This document shows, piece by piece, positions 15,251-22,176 of a stretch of 37,139 nt of DNA. Origin of the DNA: Acinetobacter bereziniae (lineage in GTDB: Bacteria > Pseudomonadota > Gammaproteobacteria > Pseudomonadales > Moraxellaceae). Positions within the stretch are counted from its first letter, which is position 1; each line of letters starts with the position of its first letter. Below the pieces are notes generated by a model. It did no database searches. It saw only the letters and a list, made by a program, of their open reading frames with translations, and was not told where the DNA came from. The stretch is from the NCBI GenBank assembly GCA_009912575.1, contig WNDP01000027.1:1-37139 (forward strand), read 5' to 3'. The position numbers and the translations under genes were made by a program.

Positions 15251-15573
15251 ATGAAGATTGAAGAACAAAGAAAGGCTTTTGAGGAATATTACATAGCGAA
15301 TCATCATGATGGTGATATTCACCCAAACCAAAAGTTACTAGAGTGGAGTGAAAAGGTGAATTCTACTTTGAAACTAGCGTAAATGACCTATGGGATATGT
15401 GGTACGCAAGCGCAAACCGACAAGGGCATAAGCTTGTGCCTGTTGATACACTAGAATGTGCTTTGGAGTGGTTTGATGTTGTTGAGGCGGAGTGGTCTGG
15501 AGCTTGTGATTTATCTAACGATTTTAAACATAAAGATTTAATTGAAGCAGTGATCGGAGGTTATGATGAGTAA
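15251..15573 (+). pseudogene. Small phage gene split by a -1 frameshift
   Basis: ATG 15251 (GGAAAC upstream) opens a frame (KIEEQRKAFEEYYIAN...HPNQKLLEWSEK) that ends at 15382. A second frame in phase 1 continues from 15352 (GEFYFETSVNDLWDMWYAS...) to the stop at 15571-15573. One extra A in the AAAA run at 15351-15354 would join them into a single protein of about 107 residues (EWSEKGEFYF across the join). The joined product has the look of one small early phage protein (WDMWYASANRQGHKLVPV). The site is not a canonical slippery heptamer, so a mutation or base-call error is likelier than programmed frameshifting. Confidence 0.6.
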
Positions 15574-15712
15574 AAACATTATTATATTTATCTTATTGTG
15601 ATATTCATTCAATGTAACTTTTGTGTGGTTTCTGCAAAGAGCAATGTTTAATAGATACATAAGAGAAATCGAAAAAAATAAGGAAAAACCAAAGCATGAA
15701 ATCGGCCTCTAA
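15563..15712 (+). pseudogene. Small membrane protein gene with in-frame TGA
   Basis: After GGAGG, ATG 15563/15566 starts MMSKNIIIFILL and stops at TGA 15599-15601. The frame then stays open for 36 codons (YSFNVTFVWFLQRAMFNRYI, ending KPKHEIGL) to TAA 15710-15712. The two halves together make one membrane helix plus a basic tail, very like the 53-residue protein at 2492-2653. TGA probably replaces TGG. The terminator at 15705 overlaps its end. Confidence 0.5.
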
Positions 15713-15728
15713 ATTAGGGGCTTTTTTT
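15705..15728 (+). terminator. Rho-independent terminator
   Basis: Stem GCCTCT (15705-15710) and AGGGGC (15716-15721) with one T-G pair, loop AAATT, run of seven T. Confidence 0.75.
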
Positions 15729-15773
15729 ATGCCTCATAAATGTTAAACTATAGAAAATTTAGGAGTGCATAAC

Positions 15774-15914
15774 ATGCCATTAAAGAAAGGTTCAAGTAAG
15801 AAAGCAATTTCTGAAAATATTAAAACCGAAATTAATTCGGGTAAACCACAAGATCAAGCTGTTGCTATCGCATTAAGCAAGGCTGGTAAATCTAAAAAGA
15901 AGGGTAAAAAATAA
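15774..15914 (+). CDS. DUF6496-like small basic protein
   Basis: 46 residues, [16 protein letters not shown] then [15 protein letters not shown] and a Lys-rich tail. This is the pattern of DUF6496, a short family often found next to phage structural genes. AGGAG precedes the ATG by nine bases, and the stop overlaps the next ATG. Very basic, so DNA or RNA contact inside the head is possible; unproven. Confidence 0.65.
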   Translation: MPLKKGSSKKAISENIKTEINSGKPQDQAVAIALSKAGKSKKKGKK

Positions 15915-16063
15915 TGGCTATGAAGAAACCCGCAAAACAGACACCAAATAAGCCACCAAAAAACGAAGTTAAGATTAACGAAGTCGAAGGTATTTCATTA
16001 ACTGATGCGGTTCAAATTAAACGCCCTAAACGCAAAGTAATTACAGGAAAACCAAAGAAATGA
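15914..16063 (+). CDS. Small basic hypothetical protein
   Basis: 49 residues, Lys/Pro-rich ([16 protein letters not shown]...KRPKRKVITGKPKK). Overlaps both neighbours by one to four bases, so it is part of the same translated run as the DUF6496 gene. Probably disordered; function unknown. Confidence 0.55.
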   Translation: MAMKKPAKQTPNKPPKNEVKINEVEGISLTDAVQIKRPKRKVITGKPKK

Positions 16064-16182
16064 AAGAAGCTACAATGTTATATAAAAAAGGTTCAATGCT
16101 TGATACTGAGTTGGGTTCATTTGACTATACTATTGTTGATGCCTCTGATATTCCTGAAGCAAAAAACAAGGTTGGTTTTTGA
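16060..16182 (+). CDS. Small virion-region protein with possible -1 frameshift extension to 16253
   Basis: In the zero frame it makes 40 residues (KEATMLYKKGSMLDTELGSF...EAKNKVGF). Homologous-looking phage proteins of this kind continue with a 'GWFLT..EA' segment. Here that segment (QGWFLTQAEAIEKSKR) is in the -1 frame. It starts directly after the heptamer A AAA AAC at 16161-16167, which is in the correct phase, and runs to TGA 16251-16253. The frameshift product would be 64 residues. The next gene starts at 16237 inside this extension. Either programmed frameshifting or loss of one A has occurred. Confidence 0.6.
   Translation: MKEATMLYKKGSMLDTELGSFDYTIVDASDIPEAKNKVGF
16161..16167 (+). other. 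Canonical -1 ribosomal frameshift heptamer
   Basis: A AAA AAC, with the zero-frame codons GCA-AAA-AAC. Slippage of both tRNAs by -1 places the ribosome on CAA GGT TGG TTT, the frame that continues the conserved-looking protein. About five bases downstream, TTGG...TTTTTGA can pair with TCAAAA...CCAA near 16206-16219, a weak possible stimulating stem. Confidence 0.5.
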
Positions 16183-16236
16183 CTCAAGCTGAAGCAATTG
16201 AAAAATCAAAACGCACCAATACAAAGGTGAATACTG

Positions 16237-16704
16237 ATGAAAACCAAGCGTGATATAGTAACTGAAGCATTTAGTGAAATTGGTTTAGCTGAGTATGTGT
16301 TTGACTTAAATCCAGAACAAATGGATGGCGCATTGCGAAAGCTTGATTCAATGATGGCAAGCTGGAATGCTAAAGGTGTTAAGATTGGTTATTCATTGAA
16401 TACTCAATCTGATCTTGACGATATTCTCAATGTTCCAGATGGTGCGCATGAAGCTATGTATAAAAACTTAGCTTTGCGCATTGCTCCTTCATTCGGAAAA
16501 CAAATCCAAGTTGATACACGATTAAGCGCAAAAGAATCTTATGATGATTTAGTAAATCTCATTGTTCAAGTTCCTCAAGTTGGTTTGGGTTCAGACTTTC
16601 CACTTGGTACTGGAAATAAGTTGATTAACAATTTTACGCATTGCAAGAAAGACAATATTATTGGTAATCCAGTTCAAGAGATGGAGTTTGTAAATGACAA
16701 CTAA
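16237..16704 (+). CDS. P22 gp4-like tail accessory/head completion protein
   Basis: 155 residues (P22 gp4 is 166). MKTKRDIVTEAFSEIGLAEY, the DLNPEQMDGALRKLDSMMASW helix and APSFGKQI are typical of this family. It binds under the portal ring and receives gp10. AGGTGA precedes the ATG. P22 gp4 also has a muramidase activity; whether this shorter protein does cannot be said. Overlaps the next gene. Confidence 0.88.
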   Translation: MKTKRDIVTEAFSEIGLAEYVFDLNPEQMDGALRKLDSMMASWNAKGVKIGYSLNTQSDLDDILNVPDGAHEAMYKNLALRIAPSFGKQIQVDTRLSAKESYDDLVNLIVQVPQVGLGSDFPLGTGNKLINNFTHCKKDNIIGNPVQEMEFVNDN

Positions 16705-17137
16705 TCCGAGTGTAACAGATAGCATAAATGGTAACGATTTCATTGTTATTCGAAAGAATAAGGATTTCGATTACCGTGTTATACCATACCCTGATTTTAT
16801 TCAGCAATTAAAAGCTGATCTTGGTGAAACTGGATTGGTTAATGAATATGTTTCAATGTCAGCAAATACAACTCTTGACTTAAATAGTGTTGTTTTAAAC
16901 ATTTGGGCTAAAATTGTTGTTGCTAATATTGATTTAACGTTAACCGTAAATCTACCACTACCAACTTATGCGCTTAATGGTCAAGAATTTCTTTTGAGCA
17001 ATCCAACAGCAAACACTGTAACTCTGGCTTTTAATGGTTTTGGTGCGCAAATTATAGGCAGTGTCTCAAGTATTGCTTCTGGTACTTCAATCGTACTTAA
17101 ATATGATAAATCATTAAATGGCTGGTATAAGGTTTAA
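16694..17137 (+). CDS. Virion-region hypothetical protein
   Basis: 147 residues, overlapping gp4-like and two bases before the gp10-like gene, so part of the tail operon. N-terminal segment (NGNDFIVIRKNKDFDYRVIPYPDF) then a beta-rich C-terminal domain with hydrophobic strands and a final strand SIVLKYDKSLNGWYKV, as seen in phage fibre or decoration domains. P22 has no gene at this position. Confidence 0.6.
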   Translation: MTTNPSVTDSINGNDFIVIRKNKDFDYRVIPYPDFIQQLKADLGETGLVNEYVSMSANTTLDLNSVVLNIWAKIVVANIDLTLTVNLPLPTYALNGQEFLLSNPTANTVTLAFNGFGAQIIGSVSSIASGTSIVLKYDKSLNGWYKV

Positions 17138-17139
17138 TT

Positions 17140-18537
17140 ATGCAAATACCTATTGTTAATGGAATTTACACAAATGATTCTTCTGATTTTAGAACATCAT
17201 ATCCTGTAAATCTTATTCCAGTTCCGAAATCAAATGGTATATCTAATGGGTATTTGCGCCCTGCTGATGGAATAATTCATTTAGTTGATGTTGATGGAGT
17301 TGATCGTGGCGGAATAAACTGGAATGGTTTTTGTTATCGTGTTTGTGGATCAGATTTAATTAGGTTAAATCCAGATAATACTGTTACTATAATTGGCTCG
17401 GTTGGTAATGGGGGGCAATGTCATTTTGATTATTCATTTGAGTATTTAGCTATAAATAGTAATGATAGGTTGTATTTATACAATGGTACTGATTTGAAGC
17501 AAGTAATAGATGGTGATTTGAGGATAGTTAAAGATATAATATGGGTTGATGGTTACTTTATGTCAACCGATGGAACGTATTTAATTGTTACTGAATTAAC
17601 AGATCCATTTCAAGTAAATCCATTAAAATATGGTTCTGCTGAGGTTGATCCTGATCCAATTAATGCACTAATGAAAATTAGGAATGAGGTGTATGCGCTT
17701 GGTAGATATACAATTGAGGTTTTTGATAACGTTGGTGGTGATCTATTTCCATTTGCTCGTATTGATGGAGCTATGATTCCGAAAGGAACTATAAGCGTTA
17801 CAACTTGTTGTAATTTCCTTGAAAACATCGCATTTGTTGGTTCAGGTAGAAATGAGCCAATTGGTATTTATGTTGGTTCGAGTGCTAATGCTCAAAAGAT
17901 TTCCAATCGTGAGATTGATCAAATAATCCACACTTATAGTGAGGCTGTTTTATCTAAATGTTTACTTGAATCACGATCACAAAATGGTCATAACTGGATT
18001 TATTACCATTTGCCTGATCAAACATTAGCGTATGATTTTGCAGCTACACAAGAAATGGGTTCTCCTGTTTGGTTTAAGCTATCAACTGGAATTGAATTAA
18101 GTCAATACACGGCTAAAAATCATGTATGGTGTTATGACAAATGGATTGTTGGTCATCCAAAATTACCAAAGTTAGGCACATTAACTAATAAAGAGAGTCA
18201 TCACTGGGGTGAGTCTGTTAATTGGTCATTCGATACCGCAATTGCTTACAATGAATCACGTGGCGCATTATTTCATCAGATTGAATTGATTGCTTTAACT
18301 GGCCATGTTGATATTGATAAAGATCCAACAATATACACTCAATATTCACTTGATGGTGAATCATGGTCACAACCTAAATTCATCAAATCTGGTCGTATTG
18401 GTCAAAGAGCTAAACGTTTAGTTTGGTTGCAACAAGGATCAATGAATAATTGGCGCATACAGCGTTTTGTTGGCACTAGTGATAGTCATCTATCAATTGC
18501 AAGGTTAGAGGCTCAAATCGAGCCATTGGCGGTGTAA
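17140..18537 (+). CDS. P22 gp10-like packaged DNA stabilisation (tail hub) protein
   Basis: 465 residues (P22 gp10 is 472). Starts QIPIVNGIYTNDSSDFRTSY with VNLIPVPK, then RPADGI, the classic opening of this family. A beta-propeller-like body (HFDYSFEYLAINSNDRLYLY, VWVDG-like repeats) follows, and the end has SWSQPKFIKSGRIGQRAKR. It forms the hexameric hub below gp4, closes the head after packaging and carries the needle and tailspikes. Confidence 0.92.
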   Translation: MQIPIVNGIYTNDSSDFRTSYPVNLIPVPKSNGISNGYLRPADGIIHLVDVDGVDRGGINWNGFCYRVCGSDLIRLNPDNTVTIIGSVGNGGQCHFDYSFEYLAINSNDRLYLYNGTDLKQVIDGDLRIVKDIIWVDGYFMSTDGTYLIVTELTDPFQVNPLKYGSAEVDPDPINALMKIRNEVYALGRYTIEVFDNVGGDLFPFARIDGAMIPKGTISVTTCCNFLENIAFVGSGRNEPIGIYVGSSANAQKISNREIDQIIHTYSEAVLSKCLLESRSQNGHNWIYYHLPDQTLAYDFAATQEMGSPVWFKLSTGIELSQYTAKNHVWCYDKWIVGHPKLPKLGTLTNKESHHWGESVNWSFDTAIAYNESRGALFHQIELIALTGHVDIDKDPTIYTQYSLDGESWSQPKFIKSGRIGQRAKRLVWLQQGSMNNWRIQRFVGTSDSHLSIARLEAQIEPLAV

Positions 18538-18538
18538 C

Positions 18539-19783
18539 ATGGCTACTGATAAGAGGCTTGGAATAAATCGTAATGATTTGGCTAAATTCCTTCCTGATCA
18601 ACGATCAATTAAAGCATTTGAAAATTTATTTGTGGATGTTGATAACAATCAAGAAATCAATGTTGATTTAATCAACACAGTTTCCTTGTCTTCTGAAAAC
18701 GCAGGCGCTAATGCTATTTTGGCCTTGGCTTTAATTGAGGCTATTAATCAATTGGCAGAGTTAAAAGCAACTGAGCCAAATAACGTATTGCTTGAAGAAA
18801 ATAAGATTGATGTGAATTATGTTCTGAGCAATATCACCGATTACTTAGATTTCGACACAGCTAATACTTATGATTTTTCTGTTGCTCGACTAGCTTGGTC
18901 GGCTAATGATGATACATTGTCTATTGGCCACACTGGTGGAGTGGTTCAGCAAATAGGTGAGGAGACTTTTGCACGTGTAACCAATAATACTGGATCATTA
19001 ATTCAAAATGGTTCTGTAATTGGATTAACTGGTTCTGGAACAGCAATAGGGAAATACATAGCTAATGGAACTCTTCCGTCAAACTATTGTTTGGGATTGG
19101 CAACACAAGATATTGCAAATACACAAAGAGGTCGTGTAACTGTATATGGTCGTGTGCGTGGGATAAATACCACTGCTTATGTGGTTGGTGACATTATTTA
19201 CGCTGATCCAACAACAGCAGGGGCATTCACAAAAGTTAAACCAACTGCGCCAAATATATCAATTCCTTTGGGCATCGTGACGTTGGTTGCGATTGATGGT
19301 GAAGTATTTGTTAGGCCTATACTCGAACAACAAAGATATTTTGGTTCATTCTCTTTAACTGCAAGCGCTTCATTGGCGTCAGTTAATACGGCAACAGCCA
19401 TAACATTAAACACAACCAATGTATCAAATGGTGTTGCTCTTGGATCTCCTGCTTCTCGTGTTGTTGTTGCTAACTCTGGTTTGTATTCTTTCGTTGTGTC
19501 ATTTCAGCTATCAGCCACAAATTCCAGCATTAAAGATGTTTACTTGTGGTTCAGAAAAAATGGTGTTGATATACCAAATTCAACAATTGTTCATTCTCTT
19601 GAAAGCGGATCAGCAAAAACAGTACAATCAAGAAACTATACAATTTCGATGAATGCTGGTGACTATATAGAATTATATTGGGCATCACCTGATAATGGTG
19701 TTCAATTAAGCGCTATTGCTTCTACTGCTTTTAGCCCTGCTGCGCCAGCAGTTACTTTAAACGTAAATCAAATTCAGCAATAG
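18539..19783 (+). CDS. Virion protein in the gp26 (tail needle) position with C1q/TNF-like C-terminal domain
   Basis: 414 residues. N-terminal part (LPDQRSIKAFENLFVDV, then helical IEAINQLAELK) is shared with many phage virion proteins. The middle (ETFARVTNNTGSLIQNGS...GRVTVYGRVRGINTTAYVVGD) is a beta domain common in tail proteins. Residues 270-414 (YFGSFSLTASASLA, NSGLYSFVVSFQLSAT, MNAGDYIELYWAS) have the strand pattern of a C1q/TNF jelly roll. P22 has the needle gp26 here, and the Sf6 needle ends in a TNF-like knob, so this may be the functional plug/needle. The short coiled coil makes that uncertain. Confidence 0.6.
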   Translation: MATDKRLGINRNDLAKFLPDQRSIKAFENLFVDVDNNQEINVDLINTVSLSSENAGANAILALALIEAINQLAELKATEPNNVLLEENKIDVNYVLSNITDYLDFDTANTYDFSVARLAWSANDDTLSIGHTGGVVQQIGEETFARVTNNTGSLIQNGSVIGLTGSGTAIGKYIANGTLPSNYCLGLATQDIANTQRGRVTVYGRVRGINTTAYVVGDIIYADPTTAGAFTKVKPTAPNISIPLGIVTLVAIDGEVFVRPILEQQRYFGSFSLTASASLASVNTATAITLNTTNVSNGVALGSPASRVVVANSGLYSFVVSFQLSATNSSIKDVYLWFRKNGVDIPNSTIVHSLESGSAKTVQSRNYTISMNAGDYIELYWASPDNGVQLSAIASTAFSPAAPAVTLNVNQIQQ

Positions 19784-19791
19784 AGGTTATT

Positions 19792-20127
19792 ATGGCAATT
19801 ACTCCAAAGGTTTTAGTCCCATCCAAAGTGATGGAGAATACACAACAACAGCAATACACAGCTCTAAACGTTACATCAATTATTGATAAATGCACTGTAA
19901 CCAATACAAGCGCAAGCAATGTTGTTTTTAGCTTGAATATTGTTGCTGATGGTGGCACAGCTTCAAATGCAAATATCTTAATTAAGAATCGTGCAATTGC
20001 GCCTAATCAATCTTATCATTGCCCTGAAGTAGTCGGTCATTCTATGAGTGTGAATGCTTTTATTAGTACAATCGCTGGAACAGCTTCAGCCTTAACACTT
20101 CGAATAAGTGGTCGTGAAATCTCTTGA
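19792..20127 (+). CDS. Virion-region beta protein
   Basis: 111 residues with alternating hydrophobic strands (YTALNVTSIIDKCTVTNTSA, NVVFSLNIVADGG, ISTIAGTASALTLRISGREIS). Such short proteins occur next to tail fibre and needle genes and may decorate the virion. GAGG before the ATG. I cannot name a family. Confidence 0.6.
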   Translation: MAITPKVLVPSKVMENTQQQQYTALNVTSIIDKCTVTNTSASNVVFSLNIVADGGTASNANILIKNRAIAPNQSYHCPEVVGHSMSVNAFISTIAGTASALTLRISGREIS

Positions 20128-20136
20128 GGGTTTGTT

Positions 20137-20325
20137 ATGTGGGGAGTTTATGAGTTTCATGATTCGGTTCATGTTTTGCCTGTAAATGAATGCAATGAGC
20201 ATTATTTCATTGAGTGTCAGTGTGGTGTAAAATATCAAGATGGTGTTTATGTTCATAATTCATTTGGTGGAGATGCTTCTGTTGATTTAGATAACATTAT
20301 TTCCCACCCTTTTGGGAATTGTTGA
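20137..20325 (+). CDS. Small hypothetical protein with CxC motif
   Basis: 62 residues after GAGGG. HDSVHVLPVNECNEHYFIEC then QCGVKY and a final Cys, a possible metal-binding or disulfide miniprotein (it looks like the H..C..C knuckle proteins of phage accessory genes). It ends near class B promoter copy 5. Confidence 0.55.
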   Translation: MWGVYEFHDSVHVLPVNECNEHYFIECQCGVKYQDGVYVHNSFGGDASVDLDNIISHPFGNC

Positions 20326-20340
20326 ATTATAGCAATAACC

Positions 20341-20385
20341 CATAACTTTATTTCATAAGACATTAATTGAAGCTCATAGTAATAT
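20341..20385 (+). promoter_or_regulatory. Class B promoter, copy 5
   Basis: CATAA at 20341, TTCATAAG at 20352 (11 bp), -10 TAATAT at 20380 (28 bp). TTTTAGGAGG and the ATG at 20410 follow, as in copies 4 and 6. Confidence 0.6.
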
Positions 20386-20409
20386 GGGCTTTTATTTTAG
20401 GAGGTTGAT

Positions 20410-20817
20410 ATGATTGATGTTGAATTGCAAGTAGCTAAAATAAATTTTGAGAGAGTAATGATGAAAATTGAGGAGGAAAAAAGACTTCAAGAGATGTCAA
20501 TTGATGATCTTGTTAAATTAATGCAATTCAAGAATGATGTTGCTGAATTTTTTATGTATGCATCATATAAAACAACAAATGTTTATTCTGATGAATTATT
20601 TGGTATTGTTCAACATAGGGAAAAAGAGTTAAATGATGCTGGGTATAAGACATTTTCTGTTCAAAATAACGGTTGGTATTCGATGGATAGAACTTGGTAT
20701 GTTTGGAGTAAAAATAAAATACAAGATAGAAAAGAAGGTGCTGAAAATGCAGTAATTCTAGTTTCTATTCTTACTGTGTTGCTTATTGTATTTATTTTAT
20801 TTATCAAGTTTAGATAA
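20410..20817 (+). CDS. Coiled-coil protein with C-terminal membrane helix, class B promoter
   Basis: 135 residues: charged helical N-terminus (residues 1-45), a middle domain with Tyr/Trp (FSVQNNGWYSMDRTWYVWSK), and a C-terminal transmembrane helix (AVILVSILTVLLIVFILFI) ending in KFR. A tail-anchored inner-membrane protein in a tail-gene region but with its own promoter is typical of a moron, for example an exclusion factor. Function is inferred only from this layout. Confidence 0.6.
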   Translation: MIDVELQVAKINFERVMMKIEEEKRLQEMSIDDLVKLMQFKNDVAEFFMYASYKTTNVYSDELFGIVQHREKELNDAGYKTFSVQNNGWYSMDRTWYVWSKNKIQDRKEGAENAVILVSILTVLLIVFILFIKFR

Positions 20818-20829
20818 ATTGGAGTATTT

Positions 20830-21033
20830 ATGAATTTTATAATAGTAGATTCAATACTCGTAAATCTTAACGAGATAAGCTATGTGATTGATGTTAATTA
20901 TATTAAAGTGACATTAGGTAGCGGATCGCTAAAAATTGATGGTTGTCGAATTTTCTTTAAATCCGGGCAAGAGATAGAGATAAACGGAGTTAAATCTAAG
21001 AGTATTTTAAAAATGATTCATGAGTTAAAGTAA
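20830..21033 (+). CDS. Small hypothetical protein
   Basis: 67 residues with a PH-like strand pattern (FIIVDSILVNLNEISYVIDV, KVTLGSGSLKIDGCRIFF) and a C-terminal helix. Same transcription unit as the gene before; TTGGAG upstream; terminator directly after. Confidence 0.55.
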   Translation: MNFIIVDSILVNLNEISYVIDVNYIKVTLGSGSLKIDGCRIFFKSGQEIEINGVKSKSILKMIHELK

Positions 21034-21044
21034 CATGCTAAAAT

Positions 21045-21067
21045 AGCCCTCAAAGGAGGGCTTTTTT
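21045..21067 (+). terminator. Rho-independent terminator
   Basis: Stem AGCCCTC (21045-21051), loop AAAG, GAGGGCT (21056-21062), T run. It ends the class B unit 20410-21033 and lies directly before the gp14-like ATG. Confidence 0.85.
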
Positions 21068-21529
21068 ATGATTGAAATAAAATCTTTAACAAATGTGAAA
21101 ACAATAAATTCAATAATGTCTAATGAGTTTTTGAAGGATGATATTTGTGATGATGCAAGCGAGGATTCATTGCTATCTGAAATACCAAACTTTATGAAAT
21201 TTCATGGGGTTTATAAAGATTCTGATTGTGTAGGGTTTTACGCTACTCAAATGCAAAACGGATCGACCGTTGAGATACATACTTGCTTACTTCCTGAGTT
21301 TAGAGGAAGAGATGCTTTGCAAAGTGGTAGGTTAATTTTATCTCTGCTTTTTAATGATTTTGATAAGGTAATTTCTTGGATTCCTGAATATAATAAAAAA
21401 GCATTGATTTACTCTAAGTTATTAGGCTTATCAATTGAGGGTGAAAATAGATTTTCATTCAAGAAAAATGATATTCTATATCATCAATATTTAGTTGGAA
21501 TAACTAAAGGAGAATTTTCATGCCAGTAG
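21068..21529 (+). CDS. P22 gp14-like protein (DUF2824, GNAT-like)
   Basis: 153 residues with the acetyltransferase-like core VGFYATQMQNGSTVEIHTCL, LPEFRGRDALQSGRLILSLL and a C-terminal GLSIEGENRFSF. The length, the GNAT-like fold pattern and the position directly before the gp7-like gene match P22 gp14 (DUF2824), which is needed for virion infectivity or assembly. Whether it has enzymatic activity is not known. It overlaps the next gene by ten bases. Confidence 0.75.
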   Translation: MIEIKSLTNVKTINSIMSNEFLKDDICDDASEDSLLSEIPNFMKFHGVYKDSDCVGFYATQMQNGSTVEIHTCLLPEFRGRDALQSGRLILSLLFNDFDKVISWIPEYNKKALIYSKLLGLSIEGENRFSFKKNDILYHQYLVGITKGEFSCQ

Positions 21530-22164
21530 CAGCAGCCGTAGTAGCTGGTGGCGTTGGTTTGTATAGTGCTAATAAGGCAGCAAAAGCCCAAAGTAAAGCA
21601 TCTAACCAAGCAGCGTCAGCACAAACAGAAGCATCACAAGCAGCAATTGACGAACAAAAACGCCAGTTTGATGCATTACAAAAACCATTTGAACCGTATA
21701 TAAATGCTGGAACAGGTTCTCTATCAGCACAGCAGAATATTTTAGGTTTGAACGGTACGCAAGCTCAACAACAAGCCTATGATCAAATTGCTAATAGTCC
21801 AGCCATGCAAAGTATGTTGCAACAAGGAGAAAACTCGTTGCTTCAAAATGCCTCTGCAACTGGTGGTTTGCGTGGTGGAAACTTACAAGGTGCTTTAGCT
21901 CAGTATCGACCGCAATTATTGAATCAATTGGTAAGTCAGCAATATCAAAATCTAGGTGGTATTACTTCACTTGGTCAAAACTCTGCTGCTCAAACTGGTA
22001 ATGCTGGAATGACTTCAGCATCAAATATTGGAAACTTACTACAATCACAAGGCGCTTATCAAGCTGGTAATGCTTTAGCTCAAGGTAACATTGCTGCAAA
22101 TAATTATGCAACAATGGGAAATGCTTTAGGTAGCTTGGTTGGTGGTATTGGTAAATTCTTCTAA
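21520..22164 (+). CDS. P22 gp7-like injection protein
   Basis: 214 residues (P22 gp7 is 229). Ala/Gln/Gly/Asn-rich with a small hydrophobic N-terminus (PVAAAVVAGGVGLYSANKAAK), the glutamine-rich helical middle and Gly-rich end (NALGSLVGGIGKFF). This composition and its place as first of three injection genes identify it. It should leave the head with the DNA and help build the channel through the envelope. Confidence 0.82.
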   Translation: MPVAAAVVAGGVGLYSANKAAKAQSKASNQAASAQTEASQAAIDEQKRQFDALQKPFEPYINAGTGSLSAQQNILGLNGTQAQQQAYDQIANSPAMQSMLQQGENSLLQNASATGGLRGGNLQGALAQYRPQLLNQLVSQQYQNLGGITSLGQNSAAQTGNAGMTSASNIGNLLQSQGAYQAGNALAQGNIAANNYATMGNALGSLVGGIGKFF

Positions 22165-22176
22165 GGATAAAATGAA

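Noticed and set aside
19419-19652. Plus-strand frame of 77 residues inside the 18539-19783 gene
   Set aside because: Leu-rich shadow of a repetitive coding region; no lipobox, no ribosome binding site and no partner, unlike the nested Rz1 frame.
20301-20318. Hairpin TTCCCA/TGGGAA at the end of the 20137 gene as a terminator
   Set aside because: No T run follows (TTGTTGAATTAT), so termination is not supported; it may be chance within the coding sequence.
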